A stretch of 37,767 bases of DNA from positions 1 to 37,767 of the forward strand of contig CALEFF010000086.1 of assembly GCA_937876865.1 (NCBI GenBank). The letters are read 5' to 3'. Shown piece by piece: positions 1 through 7,052 of the stretch (the stretch's first letter is position 1; every line of letters begins with the position of its first letter). The translations under genes were made by a program, and so were the position numbers. This DNA is from an uncultured Bacteroidales bacterium (GTDB taxonomy: Bacteria > Bacteroidota > Bacteroidia > Bacteroidales > P3). Under the pieces are notes generated by a model. It had not been told where the DNA came from. It saw only the letters and a program-made list of their open reading frames with translations, and made no database searches.

Positions 1-752
1 AATGCCTTAAAACCTTGGAGGGACATAAATATAGTGTCCGTTCCGTAGCATATAGTCCCGATGGTACAAAAATAATCAGCGGTTCAGTGGATAGAACCAT
101 TAAGATATGGGATGCAAACACAGGAGAGTGCCTTAAAACCTTGGAGGGACATTCAAGTTATGTCTATTCCGTAGCATATAGTCCCGATGGCACAAAAATA
201 ATCAGCGGTTCAGGGGATAAAACCGTTAAGATATGGAATGCAAAAAAAGGAAAATGTATTAAAACCTTGAATGGACATACTTCTTCTGTCCTTCCCGTAT
301 CATATAGTCCCGATGGTACAAAAATAATCAGCGGCTCACTGGATGGAACTATTAAGATATGGAATGCAAACACAGGACAATGCCTTCAAACCTTGGAGGG
401 ATATTCATATTATGTCAATTCCGTATCATATAGTCCCGATGGCACAAAAATAATCGGCGGTTCAGTGGATAATACCATTAAGATATGGGATGCAAACACA
501 GGAGCCTGTCTTCAAACCTTGAGGGGACATTCAGATTATGTCTATTCCGTAGCATATAGTCCCGATGGTAGAAAAATAATCAGCGGTTCAGATGATAATA
601 CCATTAAGATATGGGATGCAAACACAGGAAAATGCCTTAAAACCTTGGAGGGACATACAGATACAGTCTTTCCCGTAGCATATAGTCCCGATGGTACAAA
701 AATAATCAGCGGTTCAAGGGATGGAACCGTTAGGATTTGGGGAGAGGAATAA
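1..752 (+). CDS. WD40-repeat protein, 5'-truncated by window edge
   Basis: The reading frame is open from the first base and the window starts inside a repeat, so the true start lies upstream. What is visible is five complete 42-residue WD40 repeats and a sixth that ends in KIWGEE style (RIWGEE) before TAA. Each unit keeps the core VAYSPDGTKIISGS and the strand IKIWDANTG.CLKTLEGH; variation is confined to about residues 5-10 of the unit (SSYVYS, TSSVLP, SYYVNS, SDYVYS, TDTVFP) and to the residues just after SGS. WD40 repeats fold as a beta propeller used for binding; no catalytic domain is visible. The gene is closely related to the complete, inverted WD40 gene at 20054-21025, which carries a signal peptide and seven repeats, so this protein is probably also exported. 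An internal TTG at position 15 is part of a repeat and is not a real start. The ligand is unknown. Confidence 0.9.
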   Translation, partial: CLKTLEGHKYSVRSVAYSPDGTKIISGSVDRTIKIWDANTGECLKTLEGHSSYVYSVAYSPDGTKIISGSGDKTVKIWNAKKGKCIKTLNGHTSSVLPVSYSPDGTKIISGSLDGTIKIWNANTGQCLQTLEGYSYYVNSVSYSPDGTKIIGGSVDNTIKIWDANTGACLQTLRGHSDYVYSVAYSPDGRKIISGSDDNTIKIWDANTGKCLKTLEGHTDTVFPVAYSPDGTKIISGSRDGTVRIWGEE

Positions 753-782
753 GATTAGTTTTTTTGAAAATAAAGAAAACAT

Positions 783-799
783 AAGCTAAGTCTTAGCTT
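783..799. repeat. short perfect hairpin after the WD40 gene
   Basis: An 8-bp palindrome (AAGCTAAG / CTTAGCTT) with a single central base lies 31 bases after the WD40 stop codon. There is no T-tract directly after it, so it is not a convincing terminator, although it may help end the upstream transcript. Confidence 0.4.
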
Positions 800-805
800 T
801 ATAAA

Positions 806-906
806 ATTACAAACACGTTGTAATACTTCTCCAACGTGTTTGTAATACTTTTACAACGTGTTTGTAATACTTTTACAACGAGCTTGTAATACTTCTACAA
901 ACGCGT
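806..906. repeat. 22-bp tandem repeat array with nested palindromes
   Basis: Four head-to-tail units start at 818, 840, 862 and 884 (22, 22, 22 and 23 bases), each beginning TTGTAATACTT and ending near CAACGTGT. The array also forms an inverted repeat: 806-820 pairs perfectly with 832-846 over 15 bp around an 11-base spacer, and TTGTAA/TTACAA pairs recur in the later units. It lies between the 3' ends of the WD40 gene (plus) and phoH (minus). It could act in transcript ending or as a protein-binding array. Confidence 0.8.
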
Positions 907-977
907 TGTAAAAATTTTTTCCTTAGGAATATTTTTACAAATCTGTTGAAAAGTAGTGTGAAAATAATGCTTTTTTC

Positions 978-1005
978 AAGAAAAACTGCGTTTTCTTATT
1001 TTTTC
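978..1005 (+). terminator. weak terminator-like hairpin, plus strand
   Basis: AAGAAAA (978-984) can pair with TTTTCTT (991-997) and is followed by a T-rich run. It lies just before the 3' end of phoH, so it could end transcripts coming from the WD40 gene. The stem is short and AT-only, so the call is weak. Confidence 0.3.
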
Positions 1006-1006
1006 T

Positions 1007-1927
1007 CTACTCCAACGCTTCAATTATCTTACTTACGAGTTTGTGGCGTACTATGTCGCAGGATTGAAGTTCTATTATAGCAATGCCTTTAATGTGTTTG
1101 ACTCTTTCTATTGTTGGAAGAAGTCCCGAAAGTTGATTCTTTGGAAGGTCAATTTGCGTTACATCTCCTGTTATTATGAATTTTGAGTTTCTTCCCATAC
1201 GAGTAAGAAACATTTTTAATTGTTCCATTGAGGTGTTTTGTGCCTCGTCCAAAATAACAAAAGCATTATCAAGAGTTCTTCCTCGCATAAATGCCAAAGG
1301 TGCTATTTCTATGACGCCTTGTTGAATAAGGGATTCTAATTTCTGTTGAGAAAGCATATCTCTTAAAGCATCGTAAAGAGGTTGTAAATAAGGATCGAGT
1401 TTTTCTTTTAAATCTCCGGGAAGAAAACCAAGATTCTCTCCTGCTTCTACTGCTGGACGGGTAAGAATTATGCGTCTTACTACTTTGGCTTTTAGTGCTC
1501 TAACGGCAAGTGCTACTGCTGTGTAGGTTTTTCCACTTCCTGCTGGTCCAATGGCAAAAATCATATCGTTTTTCTCGCTTTCTTTTACCATTTTTGCTTG
1601 ATTTTCGCTTCTTGCCTTTACCCTCAATCCGTTATCTCCATAAACAAGGACTTCTTCTTCTTTGTTTTTGAAGTATTCGTTTTGTTGCAAAACCGACATT
1701 ATTATTTTTTCATCAATATAACCTTGATTTTCGTATGCGATTGTAAGGTTTTTGAAAAATGTTTCAAAGTCTTGTAAGTCTTTTTCTTCTCCGCTAACAA
1801 GGAGTTTTTCGCTTCTTTCTGTTAATTCAAGGTGTGGGAAGATTGTTTCAATAAATCGAAAATTTTTATTGTTTATTCCCCAAAATTCTCTAAGGTCTAT
1901 GTTTTCTAAATTAAAACTTAATTCCAT
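1007..1927 (-). CDS. phoH: PhoH-family ATPase
   Basis: A 306-residue PhoH-like cytoplasmic protein, about the usual length. The Walker A loop GPAGSGKT is at residues 127-134, followed by the family segment TRPAVEAGENLGFLPGD, and Walker B VILDEAQN is at 224-231. The N-terminal 100 residues match the extra domain of the bacterial PhoH/PhoL group. These proteins are P-loop NTPases related to superfamily 1 helicases and are linked to RNA metabolism and stress; the exact substrate is not settled. The ATG follows the stop codon of the upstream OmpA-family gene without a spacer base, so the two are co-transcribed and probably translationally coupled. Confidence 0.92.
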   Translation of the reverse strand: MELSFNLENIDLREFWGINNKNFRFIETIFPHLELTERSEKLLVSGEEKDLQDFETFFKNLTIAYENQGYIDEKIIMSVLQQNEYFKNKEEEVLVYGDNGLRVKARSENQAKMVKESEKNDMIFAIGPAGSGKTYTAVALAVRALKAKVVRRIILTRPAVEAGENLGFLPGDLKEKLDPYLQPLYDALRDMLSQQKLESLIQQGVIEIAPLAFMRGRTLDNAFVILDEAQNTSMEQLKMFLTRMGRNSKFIITGDVTQIDLPKNQLSGLLPTIERVKHIKGIAIIELQSCDIVRHKLVSKIIEALE

Positions 1928-3751
1928 TTATTCAATGATTTTTATTTCTGTTCTACGATTCATTGCTCTACCTTCTTCGCTATTGTTGTCTGCTATTGGT
2001 CGAGAAAATCCATAACCCTTTGCTTGCAGGCGAGAAGTGTCTATTCCTTTTTCCTCTAAGTAAGAAACAATTGCTTCTGCTCTTTGTTGTGAAAGTTTTA
2101 TGTTGTGTTCTTTGTTGCCAACGTTGTCGGTGTGTCCTTCTATTAAGAGTTTTAGTGAAGGATTGTTTTGTAAGAGTTCTATTAGGGTTTGCAATTCGGC
2201 ATACGAGGTTGGTAATATGGTGTGGGAATTTGTTTCAAAGAAGATATTTTTTAAAACTATGCTTTCTCCTGCTTTGATTGGTGTGAGTAGTATTTGTTTT
2301 TCTTGATTTTCTCTATCGGTTGAAATGTTTTCCGAATAGAAAAGATAACCCTCACAAGAGATAGAAAAAGCATATTCTTCTCCTTGTGTAAGGCAGATAA
2401 GAAATTCACCTGTCTTTTTATCGGAAAAACTCTCGTGAGCAACTCTTCCTGTTGAAAGATTCTTTATTTGCAAACGTGCATTCAAAGGCATTTGAGTTTC
2501 TTTATCAAGAATATTTCCTTTTATGTAAGATGCAGCAAGAGGTCGTATTTCTTCGGGCATTGTAAAGTAATAAAGGTCTAAATCGCAAGCATATATTGCA
2601 AAATCACCTCTTGCAGATAGGGTAAGAGAGTTTTCATCTTTTGAAGTGTTAATTGGATAACCAAGGTTTTTTGCTTGTTGAAATTTTCCGTTCTCTATGT
2701 TTGAATAAAAAAGGTCAAATCCTCCCATTCCTAAATGCTCATCGCTTGCAAAATAAAGCACAGTGTTTGATTGATGAACAAAAGGCGACATTTCGTTTCC
2801 AATAGTGTTTATGTTACTGCCACAGTTTTTTGCTTTTGTCCATTGTCCATTGTCTTTTAGGTAAGAATAATAAATATCAGATTTGCCAAAACCTCCATTT
2901 CTATTAGAAACAAAAAACAAGGTTCTACCATCTGATGCTATGCAAGGTTGAGAATCCCAAGCGTTTGAATTGACATTTGCTCCTAAGTTTTTAGGTTCTT
3001 GCCATTGACCACCAACTTTTTCACTCACATATATGTCGCAACTGCCTAAACCATCATCTGCTCCACAGCGTGTAAAGAAAATAAATCGTCCATCGGGCGA
3101 AAGACTTCCCGCTCCTTCGTTTAAATTGGAGTTTAATAAACTTGGTAGTTTTTCTGCCTTTGTCCATTGATTGTTTTTGTTTTGAGAAATAAAAAAATCT
3201 TCTCCTTTATCCCTTCTTGTGAAAAGTAATTGAGAAGCATCTGCTGTTAAACAAGGTAAATACTCATCATATTGAGTGTTGATTGCCTTTCCCATATTCT
3301 TTGGCGAGAAATCAACGGGATTTTCTTTTTGAAAGATGCGAAAATCTGCCGTTTCTTTTAATTTCTTTGCTTGCTCGGAATAGCGTTTACAAGGGATAGT
3401 GCTTACAAAGAATGTAACACTATCGTATTTCTCTTCTAATAGATAAATATTTGCAAGGTCAATATAGAGTTTACAATCAAAAGTTTTGTCTTTTTGCCAA
3501 ACTGTTAAAAGTTCTTGCTTTGCTTGTTCAATATTGTTTTGAGCAATGTAGATTTCCGAAAGTGCTAAATAGGAAGAAAGAAATTCGGGATATTTATCTT
3601 TTAGAGATAAAAGTTCTTTTTGAGCATCTTCCACTTGATTTGTACGCAAGAGTTGTACCGCTTTCTCAAAACGCTTCTCTGCCTTTGATTGAGCAAAAGA
3701 TAAAGCAGAGAAAAAACAAGAAAAAACAAAGATTAAAAATATTTTTTTCAT
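1928..3751 (-). CDS. PorE-like periplasmic protein: TPR, PD40 propeller, CRD, OmpA domain
   Basis: The 607-residue protein starts with a signal peptide (MKKIFLIFVFSCFFSALSFA, cleavage before QSK). Residues about 20-125 are TPR-like helices, 150-400 are PD40/WD40-like propeller repeats (SPDGRFIFFTR, ASDGRTLFFVSNRNGGFGKSDIY), about 407-480 a carboxypeptidase-regulatory-like fold, and 490-607 an OmpA peptidoglycan-binding domain with GHTDNVG at 539-545 and NRRTEI near the end. This domain order is that of PorE, a T9SS accessory protein that ties the secretion machine to peptidoglycan. PorE of Porphyromonas is a lipoprotein; here a Cys at residue 12 is present but its lipobox is poor, so type I cleavage seems likelier. 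The gene is first in a two-gene operon with phoH. It could be a general OmpA-family protein rather than the PorE orthologue. Confidence 0.85.
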   Translation of the reverse strand: MKKIFLIFVFSCFFSALSFAQSKAEKRFEKAVQLLRTNQVEDAQKELLSLKDKYPEFLSSYLALSEIYIAQNNIEQAKQELLTVWQKDKTFDCKLYIDLANIYLLEEKYDSVTFFVSTIPCKRYSEQAKKLKETADFRIFQKENPVDFSPKNMGKAINTQYDEYLPCLTADASQLLFTRRDKGEDFFISQNKNNQWTKAEKLPSLLNSNLNEGAGSLSPDGRFIFFTRCGADDGLGSCDIYVSEKVGGQWQEPKNLGANVNSNAWDSQPCIASDGRTLFFVSNRNGGFGKSDIYYSYLKDNGQWTKAKNCGSNINTIGNEMSPFVHQSNTVLYFASDEHLGMGGFDLFYSNIENGKFQQAKNLGYPINTSKDENSLTLSARGDFAIYACDLDLYYFTMPEEIRPLAASYIKGNILDKETQMPLNARLQIKNLSTGRVAHESFSDKKTGEFLICLTQGEEYAFSISCEGYLFYSENISTDRENQEKQILLTPIKAGESIVLKNIFFETNSHTILPTSYAELQTLIELLQNNPSLKLLIEGHTDNVGNKEHNIKLSQQRAEAIVSYLEEKGIDTSRLQAKGYGFSRPIADNNSEEGRAMNRRTEIKIIE

Positions 3752-3764
3752 TACTATTTTTTTG

Positions 3765-3772
3765 CAAATGTA
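3765..3772 (-). promoter_or_regulatory. TAnnTTTG -7 element for the ompA-phoH operon
   Basis: On the minus strand TACATTTG lies 13 bases upstream of the PorE-like ATG, matching the Bacteroidota -7 consensus TAnnTTTG. The implied leader is very short. Confidence 0.55.
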
Positions 3773-3825
3773 AAGAATTAAATAAATAAAACAAAGAAAA
3801 AAAATAATTTTTCTACGCTTTATTT

Positions 3826-3882
3826 CTGCACGTGGTGCAGTCGAGTCTGCATGTGGTGCAGAAAAAACTGCACGTGGTACAT
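3826..3882. repeat. three 15-bp palindromes at exact 21-bp spacing
   Basis: CTGCACGTGGTGCAG at 3826-3840 is a palindrome with 6-bp arms. A copy with one change is at 3847-3861 and a third, with a decayed right arm, at 3868-3882. Start-to-start spacing is exactly 21, two turns of the helix. The array lies in the divergent region between the ompA-phoH promoter and the promoter of cassette A, as an operator array would. Confidence 0.8.
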
Positions 3883-3930
3883 ATTTTTTGAATGTTTAAA
3901 TTCTCCAACAAACAACACCGCCGACCTTCA

Positions 3931-3946
3931 TTTTTTTTTTTTTTTT
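3931..3946. repeat. T16 homopolymer tract upstream of cassette A
   Basis: Sixteen consecutive T bases followed by G and eight A bases. The tract lies about 50 bases upstream of the -7 element of the secreted-protein gene at 4035. Tracts this long commonly change length by slippage. Confidence 0.7.
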
Positions 3947-3975
3947 GAAAAAAAATAATATTTTACAGAAAAGAC

Positions 3976-4006
3976 TTGAAATATTCGTTTTTTTCTTTTA
4001 ACTTTG
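3976..4006 (+). promoter_or_regulatory. promoter of secreted cassette A
   Basis: TAACTTTG at 3999-4006 matches the Bacteroidota -7 consensus; a TTG at 3976-3978 lies 20 bases upstream at the expected place of the -33 element. The ATG at 4035 follows after about 28 bases. Confidence 0.6.
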
Positions 4007-4034
4007 TAGCGTAAATTTAAATATCTTTAAAGTT

Positions 4035-5393
4035 ATGAAAAAGTTATTATTAAGTTGTGTTGTATTATTCTTGTTGAATATTCTACACTTTAATCAATCG
4101 CAAGCACAAGATTGGCAGAATTCACATAGTGTTACTTTGCACACGCAGTTTTCTACTGATGCTTACGCTCAGAAAGTAAAGGTCTATAACAATGATTATT
4201 TAGTCGGAATAACGAAAAAAGATGGAGTAGATCATTATGGTTTTGTATTATGGCACAATACTGATAATTACAAAAATATTGCTCTTTTAAACACAGTAGA
4301 TATTATCATAAATGACTTTACTTTTTTAGGAGATACTTTGTTTTTTTGTGGAAAAAAATTAACGATTCAAGGCAATTACGTTGGTATTATAGGGTACTTT
4401 AATATGAACGACTTTATTAATAATAATACTTTTCAGTACCGTTATACACACATCTTTGGTGTTGGTAATTTAACTAAAATCTTAATAAATCAATATAATA
4501 CAGGAGATATAATTTTATCAGCAATAGGTAACGGATCTGCTCAAATTATTCATATAAATCTTGCAAATCTTTTAAATGCTTACCAAAACCCTTTTCCAAC
4601 TTTGTTTGCTAATCAATCAGAAATAGTATTTGATATGTTTTATTCTCAAAATCGAATAACAACTGTTAGCAAACTTCATCCTTCCGATCAATATATTATT
4701 AGATATTTTGGAATAAATGGTCAATATTTGCAAAATATAAGTAATTATATTTATACATTTCCAAATATTTATACTATATACACAAGCGATCCCGAAGATT
4801 ATCCTCTTCACATAGCAAATATTTCACAAGATACTTTTGCGGTTTGTCTTTCAGCAAGTGATGGACAAAGAGATTTTACTATGATAAATTTCCATAAAAA
4901 ATTTTCGCATAACATTTTTTCTTCTCAATTACTTCGACATTATGACAAAAACCACACAGTATTAGAAATGGAGTATTCTACTGTTATAGACAAATTATTA
5001 TTGTTAAATGATAGTTATTTTAATGGACAAGGGAAAATCCAAACTATGGATTACATCAATCCTTTTGCGACAAGTTCTTATATTACATTATCAGAAAGGC
5101 TTAGTATTCCAAGCAAAATAAATCATTTTAGTTTGATTTCTCCAAATCATTATGCAGTTGCAGGAACTTATTCTTTTTCTCAAACAAATAATCTGCAATT
5201 ATTTGCCACAAAAGATATAAATTCAAATAATCTATCTTGTTTAAATAATTTAGGTGCAAAAGTAGATATTTACACTCCTACTTCTGGTGTTTGGTTTAAT
5301 GCTCCTTCAACACCACAATCCCTAAACTTAATATGGATTGTAGATAATATAGATAATAATGTATTTAATTTAACCTTAGATTGTATAAATTAA
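4035..5393 (+). CDS. secreted protein of unknown function (cassette A, first gene)
   Basis: The 452-residue product has a signal peptide with cleavage after QSQAQ. No catalytic motif is recognised. The body is rich in Asn, Tyr and Phe and has repeated segments of the type INDFTFLGDTLFFCGKK, which resemble blades of a beta propeller. No T9SS sorting domain is visible at the C-terminus. It is clearly homologous to the 5'-truncated gene at 36167-37767: compare IINDFTFLGDTLFFCGKK with YIINDFTILNDTLYFVGNKK, and GIIGYFN with GIIGYVN. The next gene starts 21 bases downstream, and the two share the same bases around their start codons. Confidence 0.85.
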   Translation: MKKLLLSCVVLFLLNILHFNQSQAQDWQNSHSVTLHTQFSTDAYAQKVKVYNNDYLVGITKKDGVDHYGFVLWHNTDNYKNIALLNTVDIIINDFTFLGDTLFFCGKKLTIQGNYVGIIGYFNMNDFINNNTFQYRYTHIFGVGNLTKILINQYNTGDIILSAIGNGSAQIIHINLANLLNAYQNPFPTLFANQSEIVFDMFYSQNRITTVSKLHPSDQYIIRYFGINGQYLQNISNYIYTFPNIYTIYTSDPEDYPLHIANISQDTFAVCLSASDGQRDFTMINFHKKFSHNIFSSQLLRHYDKNHTVLEMEYSTVIDKLLLLNDSYFNGQGKIQTMDYINPFATSSYITLSERLSIPSKINHFSLISPNHYAVAGTYSFSQTNNLQLFATKDINSNNLSCLNNLGAKVDIYTPTSGVWFNAPSTPQSLNLIWIVDNIDNNVFNLTLDCIN

Positions 5394-5414
5394 AAATTTT
5401 AAAATATTAAAGTT

Positions 5415-6560
5415 ATGAAAAAGTTATTAGTAATTTTATTAGCATTATTGCCTTTTTGTTCAAAAGCTCAATTAGATACAGTTTGGGTAGGAGATGATTA
5501 TTTTGACCAATATATATTTCCTCCTTTAATAGATAATTCTATTGAAAGAAGTTGTATTCCACAACTCAGTTTAGGAGGAAATACTAATTGGTTTGGTATG
5601 GCTTATACTTGTGAATTTGGAGTTGATTATCTTAGAGGAGTTGCACAAAGATATGAAGTTGCAGAAAATGATAGCGTTAGTATAATGGGAGTTGCTATTT
5701 ATACATATTTTCATCTTGAATATCCTTTTGTGCGTCAAGATGATACTATAACATTAAGTATATTAAACTCTGATTTAACAGAAACTTTATACTCTAAAAC
5801 TTTTATTTCGGGCAGTGTAACTGATACTAACTTTAATTTCCAAAGTTATCTTCAAACTTGCAATAATAATTTTTCTAATCCTTTTGTAGAATGTGTTTTT
5901 GATGATACTATTACTTTATATGAAGATTACTATGTCGCTTTTGAGCATAATAGTGCTTGCAGTTTTTTACTTGATAATGTAGGAAATTTTTGCACCGATT
6001 TAGTATTAATGAAATTAAATGTGCCGGAAGATGAGATTACTATTTATCCAGGCACAGGAACTGATGAACAGAGACAATATGTCCCATATAGATATGGCAC
6101 AAAATATAAACCATACGTAAAGACTTGTACATATAGAGGTTGGACCTATGTTGAAGATATAAGTTGGTATGAAAGGTATATAGAGCGAGCAATGTACTGC
6201 AATTATCCTTTTGTAGAAAGAACAGATACCACTGCTTTGCAAGCTTTTGGAATTTGTCCTATTCAAGCTATAATAGATACTTCTTCTTCTGATTCGTTAG
6301 ACAGTGGCGTTGTTTCGGTTGAATTGCTTGAAGAAAATGTTGAGATTTATCCTAATCCTGCAAAAGATGTTTTGAATATAAATTCTGCTTTTGCAATAAA
6401 AGAAGTTGAAATCTATAATGCTTTGAATCGCTTTATTGAAAAACGCAAAGCAAACGGAAAAAACATTCAGTTAAATATTGCAAACTACAAAGCAGGTTCT
6501 TACATAGTAAAAATAAACACCGCAAAAGGCAGCGTGAAAAAGAAATTGATTGTGGAATAA
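5415..6560 (+). CDS. T9SS-sorted secreted protein (cassette A, second gene)
   Basis: The product has 381 residues and a signal peptide ending in CSKA before QLD. Residues about 309-381 form a type A T9SS C-terminal sorting domain: IYPNPAKDVLNI, then EVEIYNALNRFIE, then YKAGSYIVKINTAKG and the basic end KKKLIVE. Known members of this class are carried across the outer membrane by the type IX system and fixed to the surface or released. The middle region is Cys- and Tyr-rich (SCIPQLS, TYRGWTYVEDISWYERY) and not recognised. It lies 21 bases after its partner and ends at a strong terminator. The gene at 35014-36147 occupies the same place in cassette B. Confidence 0.88.
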   Translation: MKKLLVILLALLPFCSKAQLDTVWVGDDYFDQYIFPPLIDNSIERSCIPQLSLGGNTNWFGMAYTCEFGVDYLRGVAQRYEVAENDSVSIMGVAIYTYFHLEYPFVRQDDTITLSILNSDLTETLYSKTFISGSVTDTNFNFQSYLQTCNNNFSNPFVECVFDDTITLYEDYYVAFEHNSACSFLLDNVGNFCTDLVLMKLNVPEDEITIYPGTGTDEQRQYVPYRYGTKYKPYVKTCTYRGWTYVEDISWYERYIERAMYCNYPFVERTDTTALQAFGICPIQAIIDTSSSDSLDSGVVSVELLEENVEIYPNPAKDVLNINSAFAIKEVEIYNALNRFIEKRKANGKNIQLNIANYKAGSYIVKINTAKGSVKKKLIVE

Positions 6561-6566
6561 GAATAG

Positions 6567-6604
6567 AAAAAGGCGACTGAGATAATCAATCGCCTTTTTT
6601 ATTT
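6567..6604 (+). terminator. rho-independent terminator of cassette A
   Basis: A 14-bp stem (6567-6580 with 6586-6599, one C-A mismatch, loop GATAA) contains AAGGCGA/TCGCCTT and runs into a T-tract. It begins six bases after the cassette A stop codon. Confidence 0.88.
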
Positions 6605-6621
6605 GTTTGCTTTTTTTTCTT

Positions 6622-6629
6622 TATCTTTG
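6622..6629 (+). promoter_or_regulatory. TAnnTTTG -7 element of the M6-like fragment
   Basis: TATCTTTG lies 16 bases upstream of the ATG at 6646. TTTG pairs at 6602-6609 are closer than the usual 19-21 bases for a -33 box. Confidence 0.5.
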
Positions 6630-6645
6630 CCAAAAATATTCTTTT

Positions 6646-7017
6646 ATGAAAAAATACATTTTTGCTTTAATTATAGCGTTGTTTTTCTGCAATGTTTTGT
6701 TTGCAGTGCCTGCTCAAAAGAAATTGATTACTATCACTCAACCTAATGGAAAGGAACTTTCTTATTGGTTAAAGGGCGATGAGTTTATTCATTGGGCAGA
6801 ATCTATTGACGGATACACTCTTCTTCACAATAAGGAAGGGGTTTTGTGTTATGCAACTTTGAACGAAAAAGGTGAAATGGTAGCTTCTCAAATTATTGCT
6901 TGCAATCCCGAACATAGAGATGTGAAGGAAGTGATTTTTTTGGAAAAAACCGAGAAGAATCTCTTTTTTTCTGATGAGCAATTGAAGATTGTAAGAGAAA
7001 GACGAATGAATCGTTAA
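6646..7017 (+). CDS. orphan N-terminal domain of a secreted M6-type metalloprotease
   Basis: The start at 6646 gives 123 residues with a signal peptide (MKKYIFALIIALFFCNVLFA, then VPAQKK). Earlier in-frame codons would put non-secretory residues ahead of the signal, so they were not used. After the signal, LITITQPNGKEL, LKGDEFIHWAESIDGYTLL and GVLCYA are typical of the N-terminal region that precedes the catalytic domain of Bacteroidota M6-family metalloproteases; a stretch like NPEHRD, the FLEK segment and a basic end follow. No HExxH motif or catalytic domain follows: the gene stops with TAA and parE starts 35 bases later. It may be the remnant of a protease gene, or a stand-alone inhibitor-like or binding domain. 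Confidence 0.7.
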   Translation: MKKYIFALIIALFFCNVLFAVPAQKKLITITQPNGKELSYWLKGDEFIHWAESIDGYTLLHNKEGVLCYATLNEKGEMVASQIIACNPEHRDVKEVIFLEKTEKNLFFSDEQLKIVRERRMNR

Positions 7018-7038
7018 GTTTATTTCCGTTTTTTTTCG

Positions 7039-7046
7039 TATTTTTG
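7039..7046 (+). promoter_or_regulatory. -7 element giving a near-leaderless parE transcript
   Basis: TATTTTTG matches TAnnTTTG and ends six bases before the parE ATG at 7053. If transcription starts at the usual distance from this element, the parE mRNA has almost no leader. Confidence 0.55.
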
Positions 7047-7052
7047 CACCCT

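Noticed and set aside
806..906. CRISPR array
   Set aside because: Units are contiguous with no spacers, contain palindromes throughout, and no cas gene is in the window.
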